Shown: piece after piece, positions 46,179-55,078 of the stretch
Layout: every line of letters begins with the position of its first letter
Numbering within the stretch: position 1 is the first letter of the stretch
IMG/VR virus record: IMGVR_UViG_3300013120_000110
Coordinates: 1-64,000 of that record
Direction: 5' to 3' (one strand)
Length of the DNA stretch: 64,000 bases
DNA from: a virus
The notes under the pieces: model-generated
Told to the model about the DNA's origin: nothing
The model's database searches: none
What the model saw: only the letters and a program-made list of their open reading frames with translations
Position numbers and translations under genes: made by a program

Positions 46179-46496
46179 TTACCACTTCCACTGAGGGCAT
46201 TGTTTAATACCCTCTCGAATCCTGTTTATTATTTGCCGTCGTATCTTTCGCCTTCGCCCAACCGTCTTGAGGCATACTCCATCATCGTATTGCTCACAGG
46301 GGCGGCATAAGCTCTGTTCGATCCAATCTGATTCGTCTTTATCGCGTGGACCACAAGGGGTCTGATCCACACCACTTTGTCTATCACAAACCCGTTCTGG
46401 AGGTTTTACCTCTCTGGTCCTCCAGTGGCAGTTCATACATAACCAACCACCACCACAGCGGGGCAACAACTCGCATAGTCGCTTAGGATGAGACAT
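46179..46496 (-). CDS. cysteine-rich protein (105 aa)
   Basis: 105 residues with nine cysteines, e.g. CELLPRCGGG, CMNC, CDRQ, CRPCEQ and CLKT. Zinc-binding assumed. Of a kind that I link to planctomycete-type genes but without a family name. Weak ribosome-binding site; start overlaps the previous gene by 14 bases. Confidence 0.6.
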   Translation of the reverse strand: MSHPKRLCELLPRCGGGWLCMNCHWRTREVKPPERVCDRQSGVDQTPCGPRDKDESDWIEQSLCRPCEQYDDGVCLKTVGRRRKIRRQIINRIREGIKQCPQWKW

Positions 46497-47058
46497 GAAA
46501 TGTCGCGTTAGAGAGAACGCACTCGGTTTCCTCGTACTCTATACAAGCGGAATCAGTCAGTTCGTTCCAAATGGTTAGCGTATCATCAAAGTTAAAGCAG
46601 TCAGGCTTGCTCGTTCCCAAGTCTTTCTCCCAAACCCAATGAGCGCCGAATGTACCTAAAAACCTACCGCCCACACCACCTATCAGCCAATAATTTGTGT
46701 TTGCTGGAGGTTCTATTCCTAACACAACCCAAATATGAGCCTCGTAGGTAACAGCATAACAGACCCAATCACCTAGCGATTTAGTCCAAACGCAAATCGA
46801 GGATGAACCCGTAAGGGCCCGCAGACAATTACCGCCCCAAGCATAACCAATTCCCGAAAGGGTGTGTGTGCCATTCCAATCAGTACAATTACAGTTCGCC
46901 CCATCCTGAGCCCCGCTTAGTGTTACCTCGATTTCCTCGGGCCCCGTGCCACCATCACAGTTCTCACAGTTCCCTATGCCACAGCAACAGTCCGCGTGCA
47001 TTGCAACAACGCTACTGTCGAACAGCACCACGTTGTCCCAGAACTGAACTGTACCCAT
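46483..47058 (-). CDS. cysteine-rich beta protein (191 aa)
   Basis: 191 residues. Begins MGTVQFWDNVVLFDSSVV, then ADCCCGIGNCENCDGGTGPEE and EVTLSGAQ, NCNCTDWNGTHTLSG, an order (Cys cluster, V-T-x-S-G, L/W-N-G-T-x-x-L) seen in uncharacterised planctomycete and phage proteins. Beta-rich, aromatic. Probably a surface or baseplate protein. Confidence 0.65.
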   Translation of the reverse strand: MGTVQFWDNVVLFDSSVVAMHADCCCGIGNCENCDGGTGPEEIEVTLSGAQDGANCNCTDWNGTHTLSGIGYAWGGNCLRALTGSSSICVWTKSLGDWVCYAVTYEAHIWVVLGIEPPANTNYWLIGGVGGRFLGTFGAHWVWEKDLGTSKPDCFNFDDTLTIWNELTDSACIEYEETECVLSNATFHVSS

Positions 47059-47059
47059 G

Positions 47060-47767
47060 TTAGCAGGCTGTCCCTGTGTGCCAATCGGCCCATTCGAGCG
47101 CTACACCGTCGTCTATGTTCATCCTAAACGTCTGCCAGTGTTGATAGAATGTGAGGTTTTCTACCTTTTGGTTAATGTCAACCTGCTTGGCAACCATTTC
47201 TTGAACCAGTATATCCCAACCATCACCGTTGCGGGCTATGATACAGTTCCGATTGTCTGGGAGATACCAGTTGGCCGGATTACCCGCACTCAGCGCACCA
47301 GTCCCATCAGTAATCGGAGTTTGCCCATCGCACATAATCTCTATGTTATCTACCGATCCACCGGCTGTGCTGGTAATTGCCCCCTTGGCCTTCGCCTTAG
47401 CCAAGAGAGCTATCTCATGTATATCAAGGATCATAAACAGGTTAGAGTGTATCCGCACACAAGACCCAAACGCACCATCCGTACCACTATAATCATCCCT
47501 GCCGATACTTCTCCGGTTTCCAGTTGCGTCGTAAACCGTGAAGGTGTTAGCATCAAGGTCAGTTGTGAACCCCTGGGTGGCGCGATCATATATCCTCGGG
47601 TAAGCTGTTGCCTTGTAATCCCCTGGGTCTAGTGAGGTCTTTAGCTCAAAAGGAAACGCAGCCGGCGGCACGTTCTGCTCCTTGTTCCGCTTCACTAAAT
47701 GAATTAGCGCGTTCCAGTCATCGGCTAGAATCGGGTCGCCTGGATTTTTGTTACTCAGATGATCCAT
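47060..47767 (-). CDS. tail/virion protein (235 aa)
   Basis: 235 residues from MDHLSNKNPGDPILADDWNAL, a head often found in phage fibre or tail proteins (N-P-G-D-x-I-x-A-x-D-W-N). The rest appears beta-rich with no known domain. The ATG shares bases with the previous TAA. Not assigned more precisely. Confidence 0.65.
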   Translation of the reverse strand: MDHLSNKNPGDPILADDWNALIHLVKRNKEQNVPPAAFPFELKTSLDPGDYKATAYPRIYDRATQGFTTDLDANTFTVYDATGNRRSIGRDDYSGTDGAFGSCVRIHSNLFMILDIHEIALLAKAKAKGAITSTAGGSVDNIEIMCDGQTPITDGTGALSAGNPANWYLPDNRNCIIARNGDGWDILVQEMVAKQVDINQKVENLTFYQHWQTFRMNIDDGVALEWADWHTGTAC

Positions 47768-48522
47768 TAGGGATACCAATCGGCAGGGTACAAAATAAAC
47801 TCATCACCATCTGCGTTGTAAAGCGATTCCCAGGCAGCATTGGCCCCGTGCCAAAACTTATTCCAGCCGAAAGGATTGATTGGGAACTCGTATTTAATCG
47901 TGTACTGCGTACCACTTTCGTAATCAGAGTGAGCGATTATCATTGGGGTAGAGTACAAAACAGTCTGCGGGGGCCATGTATATCCGATAGTCCAGTCTGA
48001 TACGGGCGTAGCATTGCACATCTTCATGTAGGCCATCGGAAGTAATGGAGCCTGATTGAGCCGCCCCAAGGTTAGGCTGTACTTGCTGCCCATGACCTCT
48101 ACGCCGTTCATAGCTTCCTCGCGCGCAATCGGCGTATCATCGCTCCAATACAACTCCGTAGAGAACGGCCTGAGCCTGTGTGTCTCGGGGATGTATTTTT
48201 CCTCTATGTAGTTATCGCTAACCCACCTCGGACCCCAGGTGTCGTAAAACAGCTTCAGCACACAGCGGGTATAGGAGCTTTTGATAGCCGAGCCGCCGAT
48301 TGGCCCACGGCTGACGGGTTTGATCCCACGCACAAAAGCCTCTGGGGGGCCGTCGTCATGCGGATAGCCAGCCCCGGCAACCGACAAGAAGAAGGTAATT
48401 AGTTCAGCGCGATCCGACCACGCACACTCCACAAAGCGGGTGGCGCGAAAGTGGCGCTCGGTGTTACGCTCATACCATTCGCCAACAGGGGATGGGGATA
48501 CTTCTGTGTATGGTGGTGCCAT
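47767..48522 (-). CDS. virion protein, unrecognised (251 aa)
   Basis: 251 residues, aromatic and beta-rich (WYERNTERHFRATRFVECAW, ELYWSDDTPIAREEAMNG). The ribosome-binding site is weak, but the gene fits the run without overlap on the right and overlaps the next start on the left. No family recognised. Confidence 0.65.
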   Translation of the reverse strand: MAPPYTEVSPSPVGEWYERNTERHFRATRFVECAWSDRAELITFFLSVAGAGYPHDDGPPEAFVRGIKPVSRGPIGGSAIKSSYTRCVLKLFYDTWGPRWVSDNYIEEKYIPETHRLRPFSTELYWSDDTPIAREEAMNGVEVMGSKYSLTLGRLNQAPLLPMAYMKMCNATPVSDWTIGYTWPPQTVLYSTPMIIAHSDYESGTQYTIKYEFPINPFGWNKFWHGANAAWESLYNADGDEFILYPADWYP

Positions 48523-48525
48523 GGA

Positions 48526-49029
48526 CTATCCAAATACTGCTGGGGCATCCTCGCGTTCGTGGATTTCCTTTACTAATTCAAGCACTTCATCCAGCTTAAT
48601 TTTAAGTTGCTCAAGTTTTTCCTCTATCTCTTTTCTTTCTTCGTCCTCTTTATCCTCTCCAGGCTCTTGTGATGGTATCGGGGGCTCTTCACCCATCCCC
48701 CCATCGTCTTGCTCGGGCTCCTCTCGCTCAATACTGCTTTCCTCGCCAGTGAAGCGATACGTTCGTGTCTTAGGCGGGCGATACGGCCCGCGCCGCATCC
48801 CAGCCCACATCGCCTGCTGCTCTTCAACTGAGACGGTTCGGGGTTCAGCCTGGGTGGGCTGTTCCTCCAAAGGTTTAGGAAGTGGAAGCTGTTCCTCTTC
48901 CTTCTGTTCCTCCTTCTGATCCTCACCCTTCTCCCCGGGCTCCTCTATCGGAGGCAAGGGGGGGTGCTCAAACTCATCCTTTGGAATCTCAGGAAACGCC
49001 TCTTCATGTGGTCGTTCATCGTCGGGCAT
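48526..49029 (-). CDS. Glu/Pro-rich protein (167 aa)
   Basis: 167 residues, about one third Glu (KEEQKEEEQLPLPKPLEEQ), with coiled-coil character near the end (EIEEKLEQLKIKLDEVLELV). Likely a disordered scaffold or linker. GGAGTAGGCG precedes the ATG. Confidence 0.65.
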   Translation of the reverse strand: MPDDERPHEEAFPEIPKDEFEHPPLPPIEEPGEKGEDQKEEQKEEEQLPLPKPLEEQPTQAEPRTVSVEEQQAMWAGMRRGPYRPPKTRTYRFTGEESSIEREEPEQDDGGMGEEPPIPSQEPGEDKEDEERKEIEEKLEQLKIKLDEVLELVKEIHEREDAPAVFG

Positions 49030-49041
49030 CGCCTACTCCTA

Positions 49042-49908
49042 CTAGGTCGGCCAGAGCGTACTCAGCGCAGGGTTGACAATCGCACCCTTGACGGGCGTAG
49101 CCGTATCATCAAAACCAGAGAAGGCCGCTTGCAGTCGGGCAGTAACATAGTTTGGTCTGCCCGCCCCAGCGTCTATTGGGTAGAAGGTTGGCCTGCGCAA
49201 CAACTTCATCCACTTAATATCCCAGTAAGTGCTTGCAGTCACGTAGGGTTGGTATTGCTTGAAGATCGAGCCCGCGTCGAGCATATTGGTAAGCTGATCT
49301 TTGTCATCAAAATACTGGGTCCAGGCCAATGTTGCCTCCCAGTTACCGGAGTCTCGGCGCGGCCAACCTAGATATTCCGAAGGCCAAATGGGCGGAGGCA
49401 TTTTCATGGGGAAATCAAGCACCCAATCCTCAACACCATTTACCGCATTACCACCGATCTTAAAGGTCATGCCGGAACTGATCGGCGGCGCAGCGGCCAA
49501 ACTGGTTGCGGCACTTTTATCAGTGTCATCAGAACCCGCGAGCGATCCAGAACCGGCAAAGTACAACTGATAGTAGAACATTTTATTCCGCTTCGGCTGA
49601 CAAAAGATTCTGGTGCGAGTACAGATGCAACTCGAATCATGGTCTACAGCCGTCGGGTCAGAGCTTATCCAGCCCTTTTTGTTCCGGTCATTGCCGTAGA
49701 AGCGAAACTTATCGCCAGGCATGTGGGGCGGGGTAGCCCCGATTCCCACGGCCACACCAACCCAATCCTTATTGGAATCAGCACGCACAACAGCACCATC
49801 AGCGCTAGAGCAACTAAGTGCATTGTCAGCGGCCCGCGTCTCTATCATAAACCGCCCAATACAGGAAATGCCCTCGATGTGGGCCTTAGCGGCTGTAATG
49901 TATGTCAT
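49042..49908 (-). CDS. virion protein (288 aa)
   Basis: 288 residues, beta-rich (RAADNALSCSSADGAVVRAD, DWVGVAVGIG), eight cysteines. Mixed Pro/Trp-rich middle (KMPPPIWPSEYLGWPRR). Tail-tube or fibre protein is plausible. TAGGAGTATTGCG precedes the ATG. Confidence 0.65.
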   Translation of the reverse strand: MTYITAAKAHIEGISCIGRFMIETRAADNALSCSSADGAVVRADSNKDWVGVAVGIGATPPHMPGDKFRFYGNDRNKKGWISSDPTAVDHDSSCICTRTRIFCQPKRNKMFYYQLYFAGSGSLAGSDDTDKSAATSLAAAPPISSGMTFKIGGNAVNGVEDWVLDFPMKMPPPIWPSEYLGWPRRDSGNWEATLAWTQYFDDKDQLTNMLDAGSIFKQYQPYVTASTYWDIKWMKLLRRPTFYPIDAGAGRPNYVTARLQAAFSGFDDTATPVKGAIVNPALSTLWPT

Positions 49909-49918
49909 CGCAATACTC

Positions 49919-50482
49919 CTATGCGGGGACTAAGGCCCCAGACCCAAACACCATCGTAATAATGCCATCCCAGGCCAGGACGGCGCCGGTATGCTGGATC
50001 GGAGCCTGTTGTTCCTCTAAGCGGGGCGCTTGCATCCGTGCCATGTCTCGCGTACATCGTATATCCCTAATAAACGGACCAACCGAACCCCACGTTAGGG
50101 CGTCAGTGGTTGTTTCCCAATCCATCAAGGCCCGGAGGATTTCCCACTTGAGCGGTAAAATCCCCTTCCAAATGTTGTCAGCGGAATCGAGAAAGTAGGC
50201 CCGCCGCTCATCTGTTAGAATCCAAATCCGAAAGCGTAGGTCCACATGCGTACCATCCGAACTCCAGTACATATCCGTCACGCCCCCCACGTTCTCTACC
50301 GCCACCTGGGCTTCACCCTCGGGCAACCGTGCTTGGCGTTCGGGGCGACGTTCGGCGCTTGTGGAAAAGAACTTTATCCGTAGGCGGGAGGGTACTCTGT
50401 CGGTAAAGCCAGAGTTCGCCTCAAGGATAGTCCAGAGGGCGTCGAAGCTCTGGGACAGCGGGTCTTTTTCTGGCGCTGCCAT
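49919..50482 (-). CDS. tail-completion-like protein (187 aa)
   Basis: 187 residues. DPLSQSFDALWTILEANSGF, RIKFFSTSAERRPERQARLP and FIRDIRCTRDMAR have the layout of phage proteins that close the tail or neck (helix, then strands), but without a named match. Little Shine-Dalgarno signal at the ATG. Confidence 0.55.
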   Translation of the reverse strand: MAAPEKDPLSQSFDALWTILEANSGFTDRVPSRLRIKFFSTSAERRPERQARLPEGEAQVAVENVGGVTDMYWSSDGTHVDLRFRIWILTDERRAYFLDSADNIWKGILPLKWEILRALMDWETTTDALTWGSVGPFIRDIRCTRDMARMQAPRLEEQQAPIQHTGAVLAWDGIITMVFGSGALVPA

Positions 50483-50489
50483 CTATTTA

Positions 50490-50975
50490 TTATGACGGGT
50501 AATCTTCGGTAAGTGTCAGCGTACAAAACACACCCGTTCCGAGCGTGCCTGTGCCTTCTGAGACAGCAACCACAGCGGTTAGAACATCGTCTGCCACGGC
50601 GGCTGTAACGGATAGCGTACCGGAAACAGCCTCATAGGCGATTTCCGTACTATCCAGCGTGATAACAGCGCTCAACATCGTGGTCCCGTTCTTTTTGAGG
50701 TCCACGGTAATCGTACTATCACCCGTACAGGGCGTGACGCTACCGGCCTTAAACGAAACCATAGTGGCAGCCGCCCCGGCCACTGTATGCAAAACAACAG
50801 TAGCATCACTTGACCCTGGACACGCGGCGTTCTGTGAATAGCTAAAGGCATGAAAATGCTCCATCGCCGTCGCTAACACCGCCGTACCACCAGCGGCAAG
50901 CAAGAAACCCTCAGCCCGAATCCAGCCGGGCAGGGCTATATTTTGAGCCCCCATTCGGGATACTTCAGTCGCCAT
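50490..50975 (-). CDS. beta-rich decoration or fibre protein (161 aa)
   Basis: 161 residues, Ala/Thr/Val-rich and beta-rich (DATVVLHTVAGAAATMVSF, TITVDLKKNGTTMLSAVIT). Fits a decoration, stalk or fibre-tip protein. AAGGAGATAAATT precedes the ATG. Confidence 0.65.
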   Translation of the reverse strand: MATEVSRMGAQNIALPGWIRAEGFLLAAGGTAVLATAMEHFHAFSYSQNAACPGSSDATVVLHTVAGAAATMVSFKAGSVTPCTGDSTITVDLKKNGTTMLSAVITLDSTEIAYEAVSGTLSVTAAVADDVLTAVVAVSEGTGTLGTGVFCTLTLTEDYPS

Positions 50976-51002
50976 AATTTATCTCCTTACCTATTCCGGG
51001 CA

Positions 51003-51022
51003 GGGGACTATAAAGCGTCCCC
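51003..51022 (-). promoter_or_regulatory. hairpin between virion genes
   Basis: GGGGAC (51003-51008) and GTCCCC (51017-51022), six pairs, eight-base loop. No T run downstream on the minus strand. Possible processing or attenuation site between the 444-residue and 161-residue genes. Confidence 0.35.
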
Positions 51023-51040
51023 CGGTGCTTTAGGCTTTTA

Positions 51041-52375
51041 TTACTCTCCACCAATCGAACCAGCCGCATAGACCGGAACGTAGTAAGTTGTACCAGCGCA
51101 ATCAATCTTGATTACGCCGTCGGCGTTACCATTGCCAGCCGTATGTGTGATAGCAGCAATCTTAATGCCATCCTCATAGGCTGTTCCAGACTTAAACTTG
51201 GCAAAGTGATCGGCGCCGTCGATATACAGCACCGAACCCCAGTTATCATTTTTTTGGTCCGTGGCGATTGCCACAAAAGCGGCCAACTCGCCAGTCTGGG
51301 TAACTGTATAGGCACCAGTAGTGTTTAACTCAGCGTAGACCCCGCAAAGGAACGTGTCGGCAGTCTCGATATTGACGTTTCCGCCAATTTCGACCCTAGC
51401 CCGAATCGCACCAGCCGCATGGTTGGCGGCATTGAGAGCGAAGTCACAAGCACCATCTAGCTCTAGGTAGCCCCAGAGGCCAAAACAGTAATCAGCGTCG
51501 AAATCCACGCCGTTATAGAGCTTCGTTTGCCCAGTCAGTGAGGTCAGGGTAGCAGCCCCAGTATGTTCAGCGGTAATGAGTAACCGAGAAAGCACGCCAC
51601 GGCGGTTCCCCGTCAAAGCAGCCCCACCATCGTCAGAATGGAACCTATTGGCAGCAGTCACGCCACCCAAGCTAACTCCATCGCCAGCGGTATTGCCGTG
51701 TTCACCGATGTAAACACCCATGTCAACAGCTTCACCCTTGGCAAACAGGGCCGAACCCCACTTATCGTTTTTCTGATCCGTGACCGCAGCCACAAAGGCA
51801 GAAAGAAACGAATTGGTCTGCGTAACAGTATAAGCGCCAGTAGTGTTCAACTCCGCAAACACACCGGCCAGATAAGTGTCGGCTGTGTCAACTGTAACAT
51901 TACCAGCTACTTCGATTCTAGCCCGAAACGCACAGGCAGCATGTCCAGCCGAATTGAGGGTGAAGTCTGTTGCCCCAGCAATCTCCAGGTAGCCTTGGAC
52001 ACCGGCCACGTAGTCGGCATCGAAGTCAATGCCGCCAACGAACTTAACTTGACCACGAATGGCAGTCAAAGTTAGGGCGCCAGTGTGGTTGGCAATCACC
52101 GCCACGCGAGAAAGCACCGCGCGAACATCCCCTGTTATAGCTGCGTCTGCGTCATCAAAGAGAAAGGATACTGGACGCTTATTCGTCGCAGAGAGGGTAA
52201 TACCCTTACTGGCCTCACTGGAGTAAGTTCCAGTTGTAATCAGCGCAGTAGTGGACGCCTCTGTTCCACCTGTTAGCACATCAATAGAGGCTAAATCGGC
52301 CAGTAGTTCGGTTGCCCCGGTACTATCGGGGACAATCCCATTAAGGGCCGTAGTTAAAGCCGTAGAAACAGCCAT
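51041..52375 (-). CDS. internal-repeat virion/fibre protein, copy 1 (444 aa)
   Basis: 444 residues: short N-terminal part, then two tandem domains of about 130 residues. Each carries SRVAVIANHTGA, GIDFDADYVAGVQGYLE, AGHAACAFRARIEV, a T-A-D/E-T-x-L-A-G-V strand and ELNTTGAYTVTQT, or close variants. They are shared with the 553-residue gene to the right, including a stretch of nearly identical DNA at 51.84-52.03 kb. A repetitive fibre or lattice protein is inferred. TAGGAGAATGAC precedes the ATG. Confidence 0.75.
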   Translation of the reverse strand: MAVSTALTTALNGIVPDSTGATELLADLASIDVLTGGTEASTTALITTGTYSSEASKGITLSATNKRPVSFLFDDADAAITGDVRAVLSRVAVIANHTGALTLTAIRGQVKFVGGIDFDADYVAGVQGYLEIAGATDFTLNSAGHAACAFRARIEVAGNVTVDTADTYLAGVFAELNTTGAYTVTQTNSFLSAFVAAVTDQKNDKWGSALFAKGEAVDMGVYIGEHGNTAGDGVSLGGVTAANRFHSDDGGAALTGNRRGVLSRLLITAEHTGAATLTSLTGQTKLYNGVDFDADYCFGLWGYLELDGACDFALNAANHAAGAIRARVEIGGNVNIETADTFLCGVYAELNTTGAYTVTQTGELAAFVAIATDQKNDNWGSVLYIDGADHFAKFKSGTAYEDGIKIAAITHTAGNGNADGVIKIDCAGTTYYVPVYAAGSIGGE

Positions 52376-52384
52376 GTCATTCTC

Positions 52385-52762
52385 CTAACTCTTGAAAAAC
52401 GGCTCCAAACGAGCCATATCCTCCACGGATAAAACATTCGCCTGATCCGCTCCCAGAGAACCCAAAAGGTCCTCTAGTGTCATTTCGATTGGTTTTAGGT
52501 CCGTCTCTGTAGCTAGAACCGCGCCAAACTGAACAACAAAGTCCCTGTGTTCAGGTGTTCCGCGTTCAAGCGAGACATTATCGCCCGGCTTGGCCCCCGA
52601 TACCTTCTGTATCAAGGCGATTCGCTGTTGCTCGACAACATCTGCTTCAGCGCCTACCAGTTTGACATACTTCAAGAGCTTGTACGCCTTCTGGGGCGGT
52701 ATCCTCAGTTGCGTAAGGCGAGCCCAGGCTTCACGAGCGCTAAAGATTTCTGCTAATTGCAT
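52385..52762 (-). CDS. tail-assembly-chaperone-like protein (125 aa)
   Basis: 125 residues, helical (MQLAEIFSAREAWARLTQLR, PQKAYKLLKYVKLVGAEAD). The layout resembles short phage proteins of the DUF1617 type that occur near tail genes; that match is a pattern only. Behind a terminator, with GGAGGAAATGTA as ribosome-binding site. Confidence 0.6.
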   Translation of the reverse strand: MQLAEIFSAREAWARLTQLRIPPQKAYKLLKYVKLVGAEADVVEQQRIALIQKVSGAKPGDNVSLERGTPEHRDFVVQFGAVLATETDLKPIEMTLEDLLGSLGADQANVLSVEDMARLEPFFKS

Positions 52763-52794
52763 TACATTTCCTCCATTGTTTCATGGGTATAGGG

Positions 52795-52825
52795 AAAAAA
52801 GTGGGGGGCTACAAAGCGGCCCCCC
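52795..52825 (-). terminator. rho-independent terminator between virion genes
   Basis: Minus strand: GGGGGGC (52825-52819) and GCCCCCC (52809-52803) form a seven-pair stem with a nine-base loop, followed by ACTTTTTT. It closes the transcript of the 553- and 60-residue genes before the next unit. Confidence 0.8.
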
Positions 52826-52831
52826 CTCGCT

Positions 52832-53014
52832 TTAAGCATCTTCCTCTGTGACATCGACCTTCAGATGATAGTGCCAAACCTTACCGGCAGGCACCACCTC
52901 ATCTAGTTCATCTTCGCCACATTCGGCCTTTAGCTGGGCACCAGCAGCCAACGTCCCACCGCAAGCGGCGGTAAGCCTCTCAATCGGCAGAATAGTATGC
53001 CGGTCAAGTTCCAT
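52832..53014 (-). CDS. small acidic protein (60 aa)
   Basis: 60 residues, MELDRHTILPIERLTAACGG then Ala- and Glu-rich, ending EVVPAGKVWHYHLKVDVTEE. AAGGAGGGTTTGAT precedes the ATG. A small partner of the repeat protein upstream is possible. Not recognised. Confidence 0.65.
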   Translation of the reverse strand: MELDRHTILPIERLTAACGGTLAAGAQLKAECGEDELDEVVPAGKVWHYHLKVDVTEEDA

Positions 53015-53029
53015 ATCAAACCCTCCTTA

Positions 53030-54691
53030 TTAGAAGGTTTCGGCAGCATAGACCGGGATGTAACCCGGCGTACCACCAATGTCAACCCGCATAGAGTGGC
53101 TAGTATTACCTGCTGGAGTGGCAGCAACAGCTTTGATTCCATTGGTGTAGGAAGCATCAGCAGCCAAGAACCCAATGGCGTTGTCCGCTCCGTCGATATA
53201 CAGGGCAGAACCCCAAAGGTCGCTCCGCTGGTCCGTTGAGGCAGCCACAAAAGCAGCCAGCACACCAGTTTGAGTAACCGTCCAGGCACCAGTGGTATTC
53301 AACTCCGAGAACACACCAGCCAAATAGCTGCCCGCAGTCTCAATGGACATCGAGCCTCCAACCTCAGTACGAGCCCGCACCGCACAAGCCGCGTGCCGAG
53401 CAGCGTTTAGCCCAAGGTTGTTGGTCCCGCCCATTTCAAGGTAGCCATACAGGCCGCAAACATAGTCCCCGTCGAAGTCGATATTGCTAACCAACTTCGT
53501 TTGGGCACACATGCTAGCAAGGCTTGTAGCCCCAGTGTGATTGGCAATCACCGCCAAACGAGACAGCATATTGCGCCTATTGCCAGTCAAAGCGGCACCG
53601 CCGTCATCACCGTGGAATCGGTTCAGGGCTGTCGCTCCACCCAGGTCTAAACCGTCACCGGCAGAGTTGCCGTGTTCTCCGACCTGGACACCCAGATCAG
53701 CAGCCTCACCCTTGGCAAACAACACGTAGCCCCACTTGTCATTCTTCTGGTCCGTCACCGCAGCCGCGAAAGCTGCCAAATGCGAATTAGTTTGAGTGAC
53801 AGTGTAGGCACCCGTAGTGTTCAACTCCGCAAACACACCGGCCAGATAAGTGTCGGCTGTGTCAACCGTGACGTTGCCAGCCACCTCCACCCTCGCGCGG
53901 AAAGCACAAGCAGCATGACCAGCAGAATTGAGAGTAAAGTCAGTAGCACCGGCAATCTCCAAGTAGCCTTGGACACCGGCAACATAGTCGGCATCGAAGT
54001 CAATGCCGCCAACGAACTTAACTTGACCGCGAATGGCAGTTAGGCTCAAGGAGCCTGTATGATTGGCAATCACGGCCACCCGCGAAAGAACACCGCGCAA
54101 GTCACCCGTTGCCGCATCGCCACCGTCGTCATACAAAAAGGCGATGGGGCGAGTGTTGGTGGCAGACAAGACAACACCAGAATCGGCGGTATTGCCATAA
54201 GTGCCTGTGGTCAACAGGGCGGTAGTCTGCCCATCCGGGTAGACTAATCCCTTGGTGGAACTGAGAACCAAAGCCTTGCTGGCAGCAGGCGTACCGGCTG
54301 TAACTCCATCAAGAGCGGTGGAACCCGGGACGTTAGCACCTTCGCCCGCCAGCACGCGCCAGCGGAAGTTGGAGCCAATCGCGTGAGACTGAAGCATCAT
54401 CCAGTCGCCAGCGGTATCAAACGTCAATGTCGTGGTTCCAGTCTGATCGAACCCGTTGGCGTTATAGACACCAACATCGCCACCATCTGTTTTCAGACTG
54501 ATAACGACAATAAGCCCAGCCCTAACCGGGTCAGGCATAGCTCGCCGCAATGTTGAGCTTGTTTCCGTAGTTGTGGAAACTAGCGGAACATAGAGAAAGC
54601 TCCTGTCCGCAACAATCGTGCCCCCTTGGCCCGGATCAACAATCTCATATTGAGCCTTTGCCAAGTCGGCTAATAGTCTGTGAGCGCTCAT
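53030..54691 (-). CDS. internal-repeat virion/fibre protein, copy 2 (553 aa)
   Basis: 553 residues from the ATG with AGAAGGAGTAGATTT. The unique N-terminal 140-180 residues (RSFLYVPLVSTTTET, GDWMMLQSHAIGSNFRW) may attach it to the particle; two repeat domains follow, then a shared end that closes with YIPVYAAE. The repeat part corresponds to the 444-residue protein, so the two genes are duplicates with different N-termini. Flanked on both sides by terminators, as expected for a highly expressed protein. Confidence 0.75.
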   Translation of the reverse strand: MSAHRLLADLAKAQYEIVDPGQGGTIVADRSFLYVPLVSTTTETSSTLRRAMPDPVRAGLIVVISLKTDGGDVGVYNANGFDQTGTTTLTFDTAGDWMMLQSHAIGSNFRWRVLAGEGANVPGSTALDGVTAGTPAASKALVLSSTKGLVYPDGQTTALLTTGTYGNTADSGVVLSATNTRPIAFLYDDGGDAATGDLRGVLSRVAVIANHTGSLSLTAIRGQVKFVGGIDFDADYVAGVQGYLEIAGATDFTLNSAGHAACAFRARVEVAGNVTVDTADTYLAGVFAELNTTGAYTVTQTNSHLAAFAAAVTDQKNDKWGYVLFAKGEAADLGVQVGEHGNSAGDGLDLGGATALNRFHGDDGGAALTGNRRNMLSRLAVIANHTGATSLASMCAQTKLVSNIDFDGDYVCGLYGYLEMGGTNNLGLNAARHAACAVRARTEVGGSMSIETAGSYLAGVFSELNTTGAWTVTQTGVLAAFVAASTDQRSDLWGSALYIDGADNAIGFLAADASYTNGIKAVAATPAGNTSHSMRVDIGGTPGYIPVYAAETF

Positions 54692-54706
54692 AAATCTACT
54701 CCTTCT

Positions 54707-54734
54707 AAAAAGGCCATGCACTCAGGCAAAGGCC
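54707..54734 (-). terminator. probable terminator
   Basis: Minus strand: a GGCC/GGCC stem extended by TGC/GCA (54734-54712) with a short loop, followed by TTTTT. Lies between the two duplicated 110-residue genes and the 553-residue gene. Confidence 0.5.
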
Positions 54735-54742
54735 GTGAATTG

Positions 54743-55075
54743 TTATCCCTTCAAGCTGACGATTACATCGCCTGATTCAACTGGTGTGGCAACTATCTTC
54801 AAGGCACCCGCGCCGCGAAGCTCACTGGGAATCGGTATGCTTTTAGAGGCCGCAGGGGTACTGGTAATCGCGCTACCAGCCCCATCCTGAGCGGCGTAAA
54901 AAGTACCGTCCGGGTCCTCAGCCGCCCACCACGTCAAAGCAGAGCTTAGTGTTGATCCAGCGGGAATGTAAACCTCACCCTGATTGAACCCGCGATACTC
55001 AAACGCTTCGCTTGAGCTAGCCCCCGCAGTAACGGATACGGTTTGCTTTACTGTAAAACTTGTGGCTTGGGACAT
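54743..55075 (-). CDS. tandem-duplicated small virion protein, copy 1 (110 aa)
   Basis: 110 residues: FTVKQTVSVTAGASSSEAFE, YRGFNQGEVYIPAG, LTWWAAEDPDGTFYAA and the end VIVSLKG. Same order as the next gene to the right. Beta sandwich or decoration protein likely. AAAGGGGTAGAGC precedes the ATG. Confidence 0.7.
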   Translation of the reverse strand: MSQATSFTVKQTVSVTAGASSSEAFEYRGFNQGEVYIPAGSTLSSALTWWAAEDPDGTFYAAQDGAGSAITSTPAASKSIPIPSELRGAGALKIVATPVESGDVIVSLKG

Positions 55076-55078
55076 GCT

